Of a stretch of 17,099 nucleotides of DNA, positions 6,197-14,167 are shown in pieces. Position numbers and translations under genes: made by a program. The DNA comes from an uncultured Eubacteriales bacterium (lineage in GTDB: Bacteria > Bacillota > Clostridia > Christensenellales > CAG-917). Under the pieces are notes generated by a model, which made no database searches, was not told where the DNA came from, and saw only the letters and a program-made list of their open reading frames with translations. The stretch covers positions 1 to 17,099 of the forward strand of contig URIX01000040.1 of NCBI GenBank assembly GCA_900547975.1, written 5' to 3'. Within the stretch, counting starts at the first letter, position 1. Every line of letters starts with the position of its first letter.

Positions 6197-8809
6197 TTAA
6201 ACCTCGGTGTGTTTGCCATAGTATGCGTTGAGATACATTTGTTTTATCTCGCTCATAAGCGGATATCTGGGGTTTGCGCCCGTGCATTGATCGTCAAAGG
6301 CTTGTTCGACCATATCGTCGAGGCGGTCGAGGAAGTCTTTTTCGTCGGAGACGTAATCCTTGATTGTCGGCTTGATGCCCACTCTCGCTTTGAGTTCGTC
6401 GATAGCCTTGATGAGATTGTTGAGTTTTTCCTTGTCGTTTTTGCCCTTGATTCCGAGATAATCGGCGACTTCGGCGTATCTTTCGAGAGTGTGCGGATAT
6501 GCGTATTGCGGGAACGTACCCATCTTGGTCGGGGTTTCGCTTGCATTGAAACGAAGCACCTCGTCAATCATAAGCGCGTTGGCAACGCCGTGCGGCAAAT
6601 GATGGAATGCGCCGAGTTTGTGCGCCATAGAGTGGCATACGCCGAGGAACGCGTTTGCGAACGCCATACCCGCCATAGTAGCCGCGTTTGCCATCTTCTC
6701 TCTTGCGACGGGGTCATTCGGACCGTTGTCGTAGGCTCTTGGCAAGTACTCGAATATGATTTTGAGCGAGCGGAGCGCAAGCGAATCGGTGTAATCGGTC
6801 GCAAGCATTGCCGCATACGCTTCGAGTGCGTGCGTCACTGCGTCGATACCGCTCGCGGCGGTGAGTCCCTTTGGCGCGCTCATATGGAAGTCCGCGTCGA
6901 TGATTGCCATATTCGGCAAGAGTTCGTAGTCCGCAAGAGGATACTTGACGCCCGTCTTTTCGTCGGTGATAACCGCAAACGGCGTGACTTCCGAACCCGT
7001 ACCCGCAGAAGTCGGGATTGCGATGAAGTATGCCTTTTCGCCCATCTTGGGGAAAGTGTACACTCTCTTTCTGATGTCCATAAAGCGCATCGCCATATCC
7101 ATAAAGTCGACTTCGGGGTGTTCGTACATAACCCACATAATCTTGCCTGCGTCCATTGCGCTGCCGCCGCCGAGCGCGATGATGCAGTCGGGCTTGAACG
7201 CCGCCATTTGCGCCGCGCCTTCTTTTGCACACGCAAGAGTCGGGTCGGGCGCGACGTCGAAGAACGTCGTGTGTTGGATTCCCATTTCGTCGAGTTTGTC
7301 GGTGATGGGCTTGGTGTAGCCGTTGTTATACAAGAAACTGTCCGTTACGATAAACGCCTTCTTTTTGCCCATAACGTGTTTGAGTTCGTCAAGAGCAACG
7401 GGCAGGCAACCCTTCTTCATATATACCTTTTGAGGCGCTCTGAACCAAAGCATATTCTCTCTCCTTTGCGCAACCGTTTTGATGTTGATGAGGTGTTTGA
7501 CACCCACGTTTTCGGAAACCGAGTTTCCGCCCCAACTTCCGCAACCGAGCGTGAGGGACGGTCTGAGTTTGAAGTTGTACAAGTCGCCGATACCGCCTTG
7601 CGAGGAAGGCGTGTTGACCAAAATACGGCAAGTCTTCATTCTGGACGCGAATTCGTCGAGTTTCGCTCTTTGCGTAACCGCGTCGAGATAAATGGAAGAA
7701 GTGTGTCCGTATCCGCCGTCTGCGACGAGACGTTCTGCTTTGTCGAATGCTTCGTTTATGTCTTTTGCTCTGTACATCGCAAGCACGGGCGAGAGTTTTT
7801 CGTGTGCGAATTCTTCGCTCATCTCTACGCTTTCCACTTCACCGATAAGAATCTTCGTGGAAGCGGGCACGTCGAATCCCGCAAGTTTTGCGATGGTGAC
7901 GGGCTTTTGTCCCACTATCTTTGCATTGAGTGCGCCGTTGATGAGAATGGTCTTTCTCACTTTCTCGGTTTGCTCGTCGTTGAGGAAGTAGCAGCCTCTG
8001 TCCTTAAATTCTTTCTTTGCTTGTTCGTATACCTTGTCAAGAACGATGACGGATTGCTCGCTCGCGCAAATCATACCGTTGTCAAACGTCTTGGAATGGA
8101 TAATAGAGTTTACCGCAAGAGTCACGTCGGCAGTATCGTCGATGATTGCGGGAGTGTTGCCTGCGCCCACGCCGATTGCCGGTTTGCCGCTCGAATACGC
8201 TGCCTTGACCATACCGGGACCGCCCGTTGCAAGAATAACGTCCGCTTCTTTCATAATGAGGTTGGTCATTTCGAGGCTGGGCACGTCAATCCAATCGATG
8301 ATGCCTTCGGGTGCGCCTGCCTTAACCGCCGCGTCGAGAACGACTTTTGCCGCCGCAATCGTGGACTTTTTCGCTCTGGGGTGCGGGCTGATGATGATGC
8401 CGTTTCTCGTTTTGAGCGAAATGAGCGTCTTGAATATAGCGGTGGACGTCGGATTCGTGGTTGGGATAACCGCCGCGACGAGTCCGATAGGTTCGGCAAT
8501 TTTTATAGTGCCGTACGCCTTGTCTTCTTCGATGATTCCGCAGGTTTTGGTGTCCTTGTAGGCGTTGTAGATATACTCCGAGGCATAGTGGTTTTTGATG
8601 ACCTTGTCCTCGACGATACCCATACCCGTTTCTTCAACCGCGAGTTTTGCAAGGGGGATTCTCATCTTGTTTGCAGCGACCGCCGCTTCAAAAAAGATTT
8701 TGTCCACTTGCTCTTGCGTGTAGGTTGCAAACACCTTTTGAGCCTTGCGAACGCGCGCTATGGCTTCTTCGAGTCTTTCTACGCTGTCGATAACGTTTCT
8801 TGCTTCCAT
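6197..8809 (-). CDS. adhE: Bifunctional acetaldehyde/alcohol dehydrogenase AdhE
   Basis: An 870-residue fusion that converts acetyl-CoA to acetaldehyde and then ethanol using two NADH, the ethanol branch of mixed fermentation. The N-terminal CoA-acylating aldehyde dehydrogenase domain is about 1-440, with the catalytic cysteine in NGMICASEQ (C248; C246 in the E. coli enzyme). A linker follows, then an iron-type alcohol dehydrogenase domain about 455-870. That domain has GGGSAMDAGK (547-556) for NAD and Fe ligands D656, H660, H726 and H740, all at positions expected from E. coli AdhE plus three. Length is normal for the family and nothing is broken. It is the first gene of the cluster, preceded by AGGAGAA six bases from ATG, a strong promoter and a Rex-like operator. 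AdhE enzymes usually assemble into spirosomes; that cannot be judged from sequence. Confidence 0.97.
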   Translation of the reverse strand: MEARNVIDSVERLEEAIARVRKAQKVFATYTQEQVDKIFFEAAVAANKMRIPLAKLAVEETGMGIVEDKVIKNHYASEYIYNAYKDTKTCGIIEEDKAYGTIKIAEPIGLVAAVIPTTNPTSTAIFKTLISLKTRNGIIISPHPRAKKSTIAAAKVVLDAAVKAGAPEGIIDWIDVPSLEMTNLIMKEADVILATGGPGMVKAAYSSGKPAIGVGAGNTPAIIDDTADVTLAVNSIIHSKTFDNGMICASEQSVIVLDKVYEQAKKEFKDRGCYFLNDEQTEKVRKTILINGALNAKIVGQKPVTIAKLAGFDVPASTKILIGEVESVEMSEEFAHEKLSPVLAMYRAKDINEAFDKAERLVADGGYGHTSSIYLDAVTQRAKLDEFASRMKTCRILVNTPSSQGGIGDLYNFKLRPSLTLGCGSWGGNSVSENVGVKHLINIKTVAQRRENMLWFRAPQKVYMKKGCLPVALDELKHVMGKKKAFIVTDSFLYNNGYTKPITDKLDEMGIQHTTFFDVAPDPTLACAKEGAAQMAAFKPDCIIALGGGSAMDAGKIMWVMYEHPEVDFMDMAMRFMDIRKRVYTFPKMGEKAYFIAIPTSAGTGSEVTPFAVITDEKTGVKYPLADYELLPNMAIIDADFHMSAPKGLTAASGIDAVTHALEAYAAMLATDYTDSLALRSLKIIFEYLPRAYDNGPNDPVAREKMANAATMAGMAFANAFLGVCHSMAHKLGAFHHLPHGVANALMIDEVLRFNASETPTKMGTFPQYAYPHTLERYAEVADYLGIKGKNDKEKLNNLIKAIDELKARVGIKPTIKDYVSDEKDFLDRLDDMVEQAFDDQCTGANPRYPLMSEIKQMYLNAYYGKHTEV

Positions 8810-8869
8810 ACTTGCTTCTCCTATAACGATTATACAAATTTTGGGTTATCTCGTCGTATATTTGCCGAT

Positions 8870-8887
8870 TCGATAACTATTTATCGA
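8870..8887. promoter_or_regulatory. Rex-like operator candidate at the adhE start site
   Basis: A perfect inverted repeat TCGATAA-N4-TTATCGA, 18 bp, lies just after the -10 box and over the predicted start. The 7-4-7 layout and five of seven half-site bases match the Rex consensus TTGTTAA-N4-TTAACAA. Rex senses NADH/NAD and commonly controls adhE in Bacillota (established). Binding here is inferred. No rex gene is in the window. Confidence 0.5.
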
Positions 8888-8891
8888 TATA

Positions 8892-8920
8892 ATTCTATCT
8901 AAACAAGCATTTGCTGTCAA
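8892..8920 (-). promoter_or_regulatory. Promoter of the adhE-hydrogenase cluster
   Basis: On the minus strand, TTGACA (8915-8920) is followed by a 17-base spacer and TAGAAT (8892-8897). This is near the sigma-A consensus. Transcription should start near 8885, giving a leader of about 75 bases before the adhE ATG. Confidence 0.8.
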
Positions 8921-8936
8921 GCGTTTTGCGGCATAT

Positions 8937-8995
8937 ATCAATAAATTTTTATCAATAAAAACCGACACTTTTCGCCTTGTGTATCGTTTATTGAT
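8937..8995. repeat. ATCAATAAA direct and inverted repeats
   Basis: ATCAATAAA occurs at 8937-8945 and 8951-8959, with the inverse TTTATTGAT at 8987-8995. The last two can form a 9-bp stem after the phosphoesterase gene on the minus strand, but without a clean T-run; a weak terminator is possible. Confidence 0.4.
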
Positions 8996-9015
8996 GTTTG
9001 CAAGAAAAAAGGCGA

Positions 9016-10365
9016 TTATATCTTCCATTTTCTGGAAGTTCCGCGCGTTATTTTGCCATGTCCGTTCTCGAAATTCGGGTTGGATTCGAGGGCGTTCGCA
9101 ACGGCGTCGTAGTCGATGTAATAGTCGCTTGCATAGTTTGAAAGCACGTCTTTTGCGTAGGTCGGCGTTACGGTAAATGCGCCGTCCTTCGTTATGGTGA
9201 CGAGCGTGCCGCCGCGTTGGTCGCCGTAGTCGTCTATTCTTTCGAAACTCACGCCTTTCCACCCCTTGTAATCGGTTGAGGTGTTGCCGTGTTCGTCGTG
9301 CGTGGTGCGATAGTTGTGCGAATAGCCCGAGTGTTGTCCGAACGTCAGACGTATGCCCTCGTAGTTGACGGAAAAATCGTTGTCGTGGTGGTGGCACATA
9401 AATATCGCGCTCGTGCTGCCGAGTTCCTTTGCCACCGTAAAAATGCGCTCGTTTTGCGGCATATCCGCATATTTTTTGGAATAGTTTCCCTCAAAATAGC
9501 GGCCGTAGAAATAATCCGACGTAGGATTGCCGTCGTTCCACGCTTTTTCCCACGCTTCCTTGAATTCGGGGATTCCGACGTGGTTGAAAATCATACTTTT
9601 CACGACGTTTTCGCCCCTGTTTTCGCCGAGTTCTCTGTCCGAAATCGAGTTTATCGTATTGCGATACCACTCTACTTGATTTGCGGTGGGAACGTAGTTG
9701 TAAACCTTGTTTTCATCAAAGGTGCAATCAAAAAGGCAGAGCGTGTAGACGAGTTCGCCCGAACGCTTGCGGATATTTACGAAATGATTGCCGTCGCCGT
9801 CAAGGCACTTTTCGTCCGAGTTCATAAGGCAGTGCGCATACTTTTGCGACATATACGCAATGAGTTTCGCCTTCGAGCATTGCTTATTTTCGGTGTCAAC
9901 CTCGGCAGAAGCCATAGTCCACTTCAAATCGCAATCGTGATTGCCGAACGTGAACGTCCACGGCGTTTCGAGCCTTTCGAATATCTCGCCGTAGCGGTCA
10001 AAGTAGGAAGTAGAAGACTTGAACGGCATATCGTTCATCACGAGGTCGCCGTTGATTATCACCAAATCGGGATTCGTCGTTTTGACAAAATCCTCGACGA
10101 ACGCATACGTTTTGTCGTTGCCGGGGCTGCCCACGACTTTGTACTTTTCGTATACGTCCACTTGCGGGTCGGACAAAACCATAATCCGCATATCTCTGTC
10201 GCCGTCGATATACACGGTTGCGTAGCCGTCGTCGCTCTTGCCCGCTTTGACGAAAGATACGACGTTGTTGTCATCCTTGTCGTTACAAGCCACGGTAAGC
10301 ACGCACGCCGCCGCTATCATAACGAGCGCAAGTGCCAAAACGAACAGTTTTTTAAAGTTTCTCAT
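9016..10365 (-). CDS. Calcineurin-like metallophosphoesterase, predicted lipoprotein
   Basis: A 449-residue secreted or membrane-anchored phosphoesterase. The N-terminus (MRNFKKLFVLALALV) is a basic then hydrophobic signal peptide ending in LTVAC; C27, followed by an Asp/Asn-rich linker, is the likely lipidated cysteine, with C21 as alternative. Metal-site motifs occur in order: SDPQ (65-68, D66), NGDLV (105-109), GNHD (141-144), NH (261-262), CHHHD (324-328) and QH (344-345). The first motif is DxQ instead of the usual DxH, which some subfamilies of this fold share. The substrate (nucleotide, phospholipid or phosphodiester) cannot be told. The gene is apparently monocistronic: 206 bases separate it from adhE downstream and 214 T-rich bases from the GH3 gene upstream. 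AAAGGGAAATTATG supports the start. Confidence 0.9.
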   Translation of the reverse strand: MRNFKKLFVLALALVMIAAACVLTVACNDKDDNNVVSFVKAGKSDDGYATVYIDGDRDMRIMVLSDPQVDVYEKYKVVGSPGNDKTYAFVEDFVKTTNPDLVIINGDLVMNDMPFKSSTSYFDRYGEIFERLETPWTFTFGNHDCDLKWTMASAEVDTENKQCSKAKLIAYMSQKYAHCLMNSDEKCLDGDGNHFVNIRKRSGELVYTLCLFDCTFDENKVYNYVPTANQVEWYRNTINSISDRELGENRGENVVKSMIFNHVGIPEFKEAWEKAWNDGNPTSDYFYGRYFEGNYSKKYADMPQNERIFTVAKELGSTSAIFMCHHHDNDFSVNYEGIRLTFGQHSGYSHNYRTTHDEHGNTSTDYKGWKGVSFERIDDYGDQRGGTLVTITKDGAFTVTPTYAKDVLSNYASDYYIDYDAVANALESNPNFENGHGKITRGTSRKWKI

Positions 10366-10455
10366 AATTTCCCTTTATTCCTTAATACGTACGCGCGTAT
10401 GCTCGCGTAAATATTTTTGTTTTAGTCAGTCGTTTTTCGGTCAAAAACAGCATCG

Positions 10456-10591
10456 TTTTTTTGCGTTTATTTGCATATTTTTGTGCAATTTTTGTGCAAT
10501 TTTTGAGCGTTTTTTACTTGGTTTTGTGCAATTTTTGAGCGTTTTTTGCCCGTTTTTCGCACAATTTTTGTGCGTTTTCTCAATCCTTTTT
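10456..10591. other. Phased T-tracts, predicted curved DNA
   Basis: T-runs of mostly 4-7 bases begin at 10456, 10466, 10478, 10489, 10500, 10510, 10522, 10532, 10542, 10553, 10565, 10575 and 10587, a mean spacing of 10.9 bp; the 10466 run is only TTT. It also contains a 26-bp direct repeat (10490-10515 identical to 10522-10547) and a short palindrome CGCACAA-N3-TTGTGCG (10558-10574). It fills the gap between the GH3 stop and the upstream region of the phosphoesterase gene. Confidence 0.7.
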
Positions 10592-13099
10592 CAGTTTCAG
10601 AAGGAATGACAAGACGTTTCTTGCGGTGCGTTGAAGTTCGGCGCGTTTAAGCCCGCCCTTTTTCAAGGATTTGAGAGTCGAGCCGTCGTATTTGCCCAAA
10701 ATTCGCGAGCCGCCCGGCATAAGCACGTCAACCTGCGCGCGCACTCTGTACGCGTTGTCGTCAACGCCTTTGAAGTCGGGGTTTTTGGCTTTTTTCGTCC
10801 ACCAATCCGTCATAACGAGATTTTCATATCCCCACTCTTTGCGAAGTATTGTCGTGCAAAGGTCGTAGTTGTGATAGGAATATACGCCGTTTATTTTGTT
10901 GTAGGAAGTCATAACCGCAAGCGGATTGCCCTCTTTTATCGCGATTTCAAATCCTTTGAGATAAATTTCTCTCAAAGCGCGCTCGCTCAAACGGCTGTCG
11001 TTGACGTATCTGAATTTTTCCTGATTGTTGCAAGCAAAATGCTTTACGCAACTCCCCACGCCGCGCGACTGTATGCCTCTGACGATTGCGCTTGCAATCT
11101 TGCCCGTAAGATACGGGTCTTCCGAAAAGTACTCGAAGTTTCGTCCGCAAAGCACGTTGCGGTGTATATTCATTCCGGGTGCTAAAAGCACGTCCGAGCC
11201 CTTTTCCACCATCTCGTCGCCAACGCACTCGTAGAGTTCTTTTGCAAGTTGCTCGTTCCACGCCGAAGCGATACAAGTTCCGCACGGAAGCAAACTCGCC
11301 TTTTGCGAAAGACGTATTCCGCTCGGTCCGTCAGTTGCGGTGGCGGTAGGCACGCCCTTTGCTCTCAAACTCTCGCTTATGCCGCCGAAAACGCCCGCGT
11401 TACCCTTTGCGCCGAGAGGGCTGTTCATACGAAAATCGCCGTGACAAAGGGTTTCGAGTTCCTCGTCGGAAAGCGTTGATATAAACTCGTCAATCGTCGC
11501 AATGCCACGTTTAACATCATCAAACGACACGTTTAAGTCCTTGTTTTGCGCAATCTCGGTCGGCATATTCTGTTCTATACGCTCTTTGAGATAGCCGTTT
11601 TGCGCCTTTACGACGCGGTTTTTCCAACCGTAATTTTCAAGCGTGTATTCAAGGTTGTGCATAAGACGCTCTACTTCGTCGTCGGTGAGTCTGTCCATTT
11701 TTTGCTTGAACTCGGCAAAGGTTTCTTTGCCCGAAAACTGCGACAAATCCGCGCAAAGCGAGTTTGCCGAATCGTATTGCAAAAGCACGGACAAATCCTT
11801 TTGCGGCGAGCAAGCCGTGTGGCACTCGCTCGTGATTTTCTTGTCGAAACAAACGCTTCCCACGCTCGTTGCTTCCCTCACGTTTTCGCCTGCGAAAAAC
11901 TCGTAATCGCCGTATTCGAGAACCCAGCACGCCTTGTAGCCCGTCGCGCCTTCCTCGTCGTAACACGAAAGCGCGTACTCGCTTATATCGAAAGAAAATC
12001 CTTCTTCCGCGCCGCTTTCGAGTTCTGCGGTTTTTGCGTATGCGACGAGTTCTCGAGCGGGTTTTACGAGCACTCCGTCTGCCTTTTTGACGTAAATCTG
12101 CACGACGGTTTTACCCCTGCGCTCGCCCGTGTTTTTGACTTTTGCAAGCACTCTCACGCCGCTTTCCGTCTTCTCTACGCTTCCCGTAACGGCAAACGTC
12201 GTGTAAGAAAGTCCGAAGCCGAACGGATAAAGCACTTCTTCCTTTGCAAAGGTTTCAAAGTAGCGATAGCCGACGAACACGTCTTCCTGATATACGTTGT
12301 AGTCCTTGAATCCGAACTGTTGCGACGGGTACAAATCGTAATTGACCGCAATCGTGTCGGTTAGTCTTCCCGACGGATTGACTTTGCCCGAAAGCACGTC
12401 GCAAAGGGCGCGGCCGCTTTCCATACCCCCTTGCCACGCAAGCACGATTGCCGAGATTCTGTCGCCGTACTCGTCGATTTGACCAAAGTCGATGACGTTG
12501 CCCGTGTCAAGAATAAGCACGACTTTTTCAAAAACCGAACACACTTTGTCAAGCATTTTGAGCTCGTCGTCGGCAAGGTAGTAACTGCCTTTTGCGAGTT
12601 TTTGTTCTCTGTCCTCGCCTGCCGCTCTGCCTATCACGACGAAAGCGACGTTGGATTTTTCCTTAGCCTTTTTGACGAAGTTTATATCGAGCGGCATTTC
12701 CTCGAAACGGAAAGGCCAATGTCCCCAGAATCCCTCGTCGGGGACGTGCTTTGCGCACCACTCGTCGTACGCCGCCATAACGTCGGTGTTTATATTTATG
12801 TCTTTTTGATTTTTGAGCCAAACGGCAAAAGTATTTTTGTAGGGTGCTTTCACGTCGCCGCCCGAACCGTATCCCACGCAAAACCAGTTGATTTGCGTGC
12901 GTCCGAACACCGCGACGTTATCCTCGCTCTTTATCGGCAAAACGCCGTCGTTTTTAAGCAGAACGATACCCTCTGCGGCAAGCGCGCAAGCGGTATCTCG
13001 CATTCGATTTGACGTGGCCGCCATTTTATTGTCCTGCTCGTCGCCCGTCTTTTGAGCGGTGGACGAAAACAGATTGACTATTTTGGAAATCAAACTCAT
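10580..13099 (-). CDS. Glycoside hydrolase family 3 with permuted domain order (probable beta-glucosidase)
   Basis: An 839-residue exo-acting glycosidase. The domain order is reversed from most GH3 enzymes: the alpha/beta sandwich comes first (about 35-300), then a fibronectin-III-like domain (about 300-410), an insert, and last the TIM barrel (about 540-830). Barrel motifs are clear: TDGPSG (589-594), KHF (686-688), GRNFEYFSEDP (652-662) and the nucleophile D765 in VMTDWW. The same permuted order is known for R. albus beta-glucosidase. There is no signal peptide, so it should act in the cytoplasm on imported oligosaccharides or glycosides. The exact sugar specificity cannot be read. It has its own sigma-A-like promoter with a perfect 19-bp palindrome at the start site, suggesting substrate-controlled repression. 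GAGAGGAAAATATG supports the start. Confidence 0.95.
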   Translation of the reverse strand: MSLISKIVNLFSSTAQKTGDEQDNKMAATSNRMRDTACALAAEGIVLLKNDGVLPIKSEDNVAVFGRTQINWFCVGYGSGGDVKAPYKNTFAVWLKNQKDININTDVMAAYDEWCAKHVPDEGFWGHWPFRFEEMPLDINFVKKAKEKSNVAFVVIGRAAGEDREQKLAKGSYYLADDELKMLDKVCSVFEKVVLILDTGNVIDFGQIDEYGDRISAIVLAWQGGMESGRALCDVLSGKVNPSGRLTDTIAVNYDLYPSQQFGFKDYNVYQEDVFVGYRYFETFAKEEVLYPFGFGLSYTTFAVTGSVEKTESGVRVLAKVKNTGERRGKTVVQIYVKKADGVLVKPARELVAYAKTAELESGAEEGFSFDISEYALSCYDEEGATGYKACWVLEYGDYEFFAGENVREATSVGSVCFDKKITSECHTACSPQKDLSVLLQYDSANSLCADLSQFSGKETFAEFKQKMDRLTDDEVERLMHNLEYTLENYGWKNRVVKAQNGYLKERIEQNMPTEIAQNKDLNVSFDDVKRGIATIDEFISTLSDEELETLCHGDFRMNSPLGAKGNAGVFGGISESLRAKGVPTATATDGPSGIRLSQKASLLPCGTCIASAWNEQLAKELYECVGDEMVEKGSDVLLAPGMNIHRNVLCGRNFEYFSEDPYLTGKIASAIVRGIQSRGVGSCVKHFACNNQEKFRYVNDSRLSERALREIYLKGFEIAIKEGNPLAVMTSYNKINGVYSYHNYDLCTTILRKEWGYENLVMTDWWTKKAKNPDFKGVDDNAYRVRAQVDVLMPGGSRILGKYDGSTLKSLKKGGLKRAELQRTARNVLSFLLKLKKD

Positions 13100-13112
13100 A
13101 TTTTCCTCTCTT

Positions 13113-13131
13113 ATGGAATTTGCAATTCCAT
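13113..13131. promoter_or_regulatory. Palindromic operator candidate of the GH3 gene
   Basis: ATGGAATT-N3-AATTCCAT is a perfect 19-bp palindrome that touches the -10 box and covers the predicted start site, a classic position for a repressor. I do not recognise the regulator. Confidence 0.5.
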
Positions 13132-13158
13132 TCTATTTGAAAAACGGCGAAATGTCCA
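13130..13158 (-). promoter_or_regulatory. Promoter of the GH3 gene
   Basis: On the minus strand TGGACA (13153-13158), a 17-base spacer and TAGAAT (13130-13135). The start is predicted near 13123, inside a perfect palindrome. Confidence 0.65.
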
Positions 13159-13184
13159 TACCCAAAATAAAAAGATAAACAAAC

Positions 13185-13217
13185 AAAAAAAACACGCGCA
13201 ACTTTCTTTGCGCGCGT
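13185..13217 (-). terminator. Intrinsic terminator of the PH/zinc-ribbon gene
   Basis: Reading on the minus strand, arms 13208-13217 and 13192-13201 pair in 9 of 10 positions around a 6-base loop and are followed by eight T. It lies about 110 bases after the stop codon, beyond a set of 14-bp repeats. Confidence 0.8.
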
Positions 13218-13230
13218 ACGGTTATTGGTT

Positions 13231-13326
13231 TGCGATTATTTGCAAGCAATCGCTTGGTGCGATTATTCGTTTGCGATTGTTTTCTTGCGTTATTTTCGAT
13301 ATGCGATTGTGAGTATGCGATTGTAC
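13231..13326. repeat. Degenerate 14-bp repeats (TGCGATTRT units)
   Basis: Units start at 13231, 13258, 13272, 13286 (variant TGCGTTATT), 13302 and 13316. The spacing is 14 or 16 bp from 13258 onward, and an inverted unit GCAATCGC lies near 13246. The repeats sit between the stop codon of the PH/zinc-ribbon gene and its terminator. Confidence 0.6.
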
Positions 13327-13328
13327 GC

Positions 13329-14009
13329 TCAATCGAGGGGCGCGCCGCAAGCGGAACAGTTCGCGCTCTTTCCTTCGATATTTTTCGTGCCGCAATACTT
13401 GCACTTGACGTAAGTGACTTTTGCGTTGTCGGTGTAGGAAACGTCCGCCTTTTGAGAAGATATGAGGTCTTGCAAAATCGCCTCGACGGTGGCGGGATTG
13501 TCGAGGTCTTCGAGGACGGTCGCCTTGCCTACGGAAGTGACGTAGATGTCGCCCACTTTGACGAGTTTGTCAACGAGACCGTAGCGAAGATTCACGGCGG
13601 CTATGTCCTTGTACCAAATGCTTTTGAAGTCGGCGGCAATCAAGCCTTTGCGAACGACAATGCGTTGGTCGGTGAAAGCGTACTCGGTGTTTTTGTGGCG
13701 TTTGCTCGCGGTTGCGCAGTTGTAAATCCAAACCCAAACGGGCGTGAGATGCGCGACGAAAAATATGCAAAGAAACGGAATGGCAACGGGCGGCAAATCC
13801 GAAAAATTCATTGCAACCATAGCAATGAAAAACGAATCGAACGCTATCCATATAATCGCAATCGGAAGCATTTTCAAAACGTTGTTGAGCACGAACGCTT
13901 TCTTTTGCGGCTTGCCGTTCCAAACTATTTTTTCGTTTTCGACGAGAACGTCTTGCACGTTTTCAGGCTCGTTTGCGCCTGCTTGAAAAAACTTTTCATT
14001 GAGATTCAT
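13329..14009 (-). CDS. Membrane protein with bacterial PH domain and C-terminal zinc ribbon
   Basis: A 226-residue protein with three parts. Two hydrophobic segments (about 39-69 and 74-97) should span the membrane as a hairpin. The stretch 107-185, with NTEYAFTDQRIVVRKGL, looks like a bPH2 (YdbS-like) pleckstrin-homology domain. The C-terminus is a zinc ribbon: CKYC (203-206) and CSAC (218-221). Proteins of this layout are widespread in Clostridia and uncharacterised. The gene stands alone between hairpin terminators. It has a TTGAAA/TATAAT promoter and AGAGGTG before the ATG. No partner is visible nearby, so I give no process. Confidence 0.85.
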   Translation of the reverse strand: MNLNEKFFQAGANEPENVQDVLVENEKIVWNGKPQKKAFVLNNVLKMLPIAIIWIAFDSFFIAMVAMNFSDLPPVAIPFLCIFFVAHLTPVWVWIYNCATASKRHKNTEYAFTDQRIVVRKGLIAADFKSIWYKDIAAVNLRYGLVDKLVKVGDIYVTSVGKATVLEDLDNPATVEAILQDLISSQKADVSYTDNAKVTYVKCKYCGTKNIEGKSANCSACGAPLD

Positions 14010-14025
14010 ATCGCACCTCTTTATA

Positions 14026-14054
14026 ATTATAGCAAACGTTTTCGATTATTTCAA
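14026..14054 (-). promoter_or_regulatory. Promoter of the PH/zinc-ribbon gene
   Basis: On the minus strand TTGAAA (14049-14054), a 17-base spacer and a perfect TATAAT (14026-14031), followed by AGAGGTG before the ATG at 14009. Confidence 0.7.
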
Positions 14055-14073
14055 CCTATTACGCAGAGCATAC

Positions 14074-14106
14074 GAAAAATCGCGCGAACGGTGCGCGCGA
14101 TTTTCG
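14074..14106 (-). terminator. Terminator hairpin of the ferritin-like gene
   Basis: An 11-bp perfect stem (AAAATCGCGCG 14076-14086 with CGCGCGATTTT 14094-14104) around a 7-base loop. The A/T ends would give a short U stretch in either direction. Confidence 0.6.
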
Positions 14107-14111
14107 ATTTT

Positions 14112-14144
14112 GACAAAACACACGCTTTATCATTGCGTTTTGTC
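14112..14144 (-). repeat. Second hairpin after the ferritin-like gene
   Basis: GACAAAAC (14112-14119) and GTTTTGTC (14137-14144) form an inverted repeat between the stop codon (14168) and the main terminator. It may be part of a double terminator. Confidence 0.4.
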
Positions 14145-14167
14145 TATATAAAGTGCTTGTATTGAGA

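Noticed and set aside
8829..8834. Second TATAAT before adhE
   Set aside because: There is no acceptable -35 box at 16-18 bases, and it would start transcription almost at the ribosome binding site.
5438..8902. A 1154-codon open frame on the plus strand across adhE and the kinase
   Set aside because: It is antisense to two genes with intact active-site motifs, and its translation shows no domain. Long antisense frames of this kind arise from codon bias.
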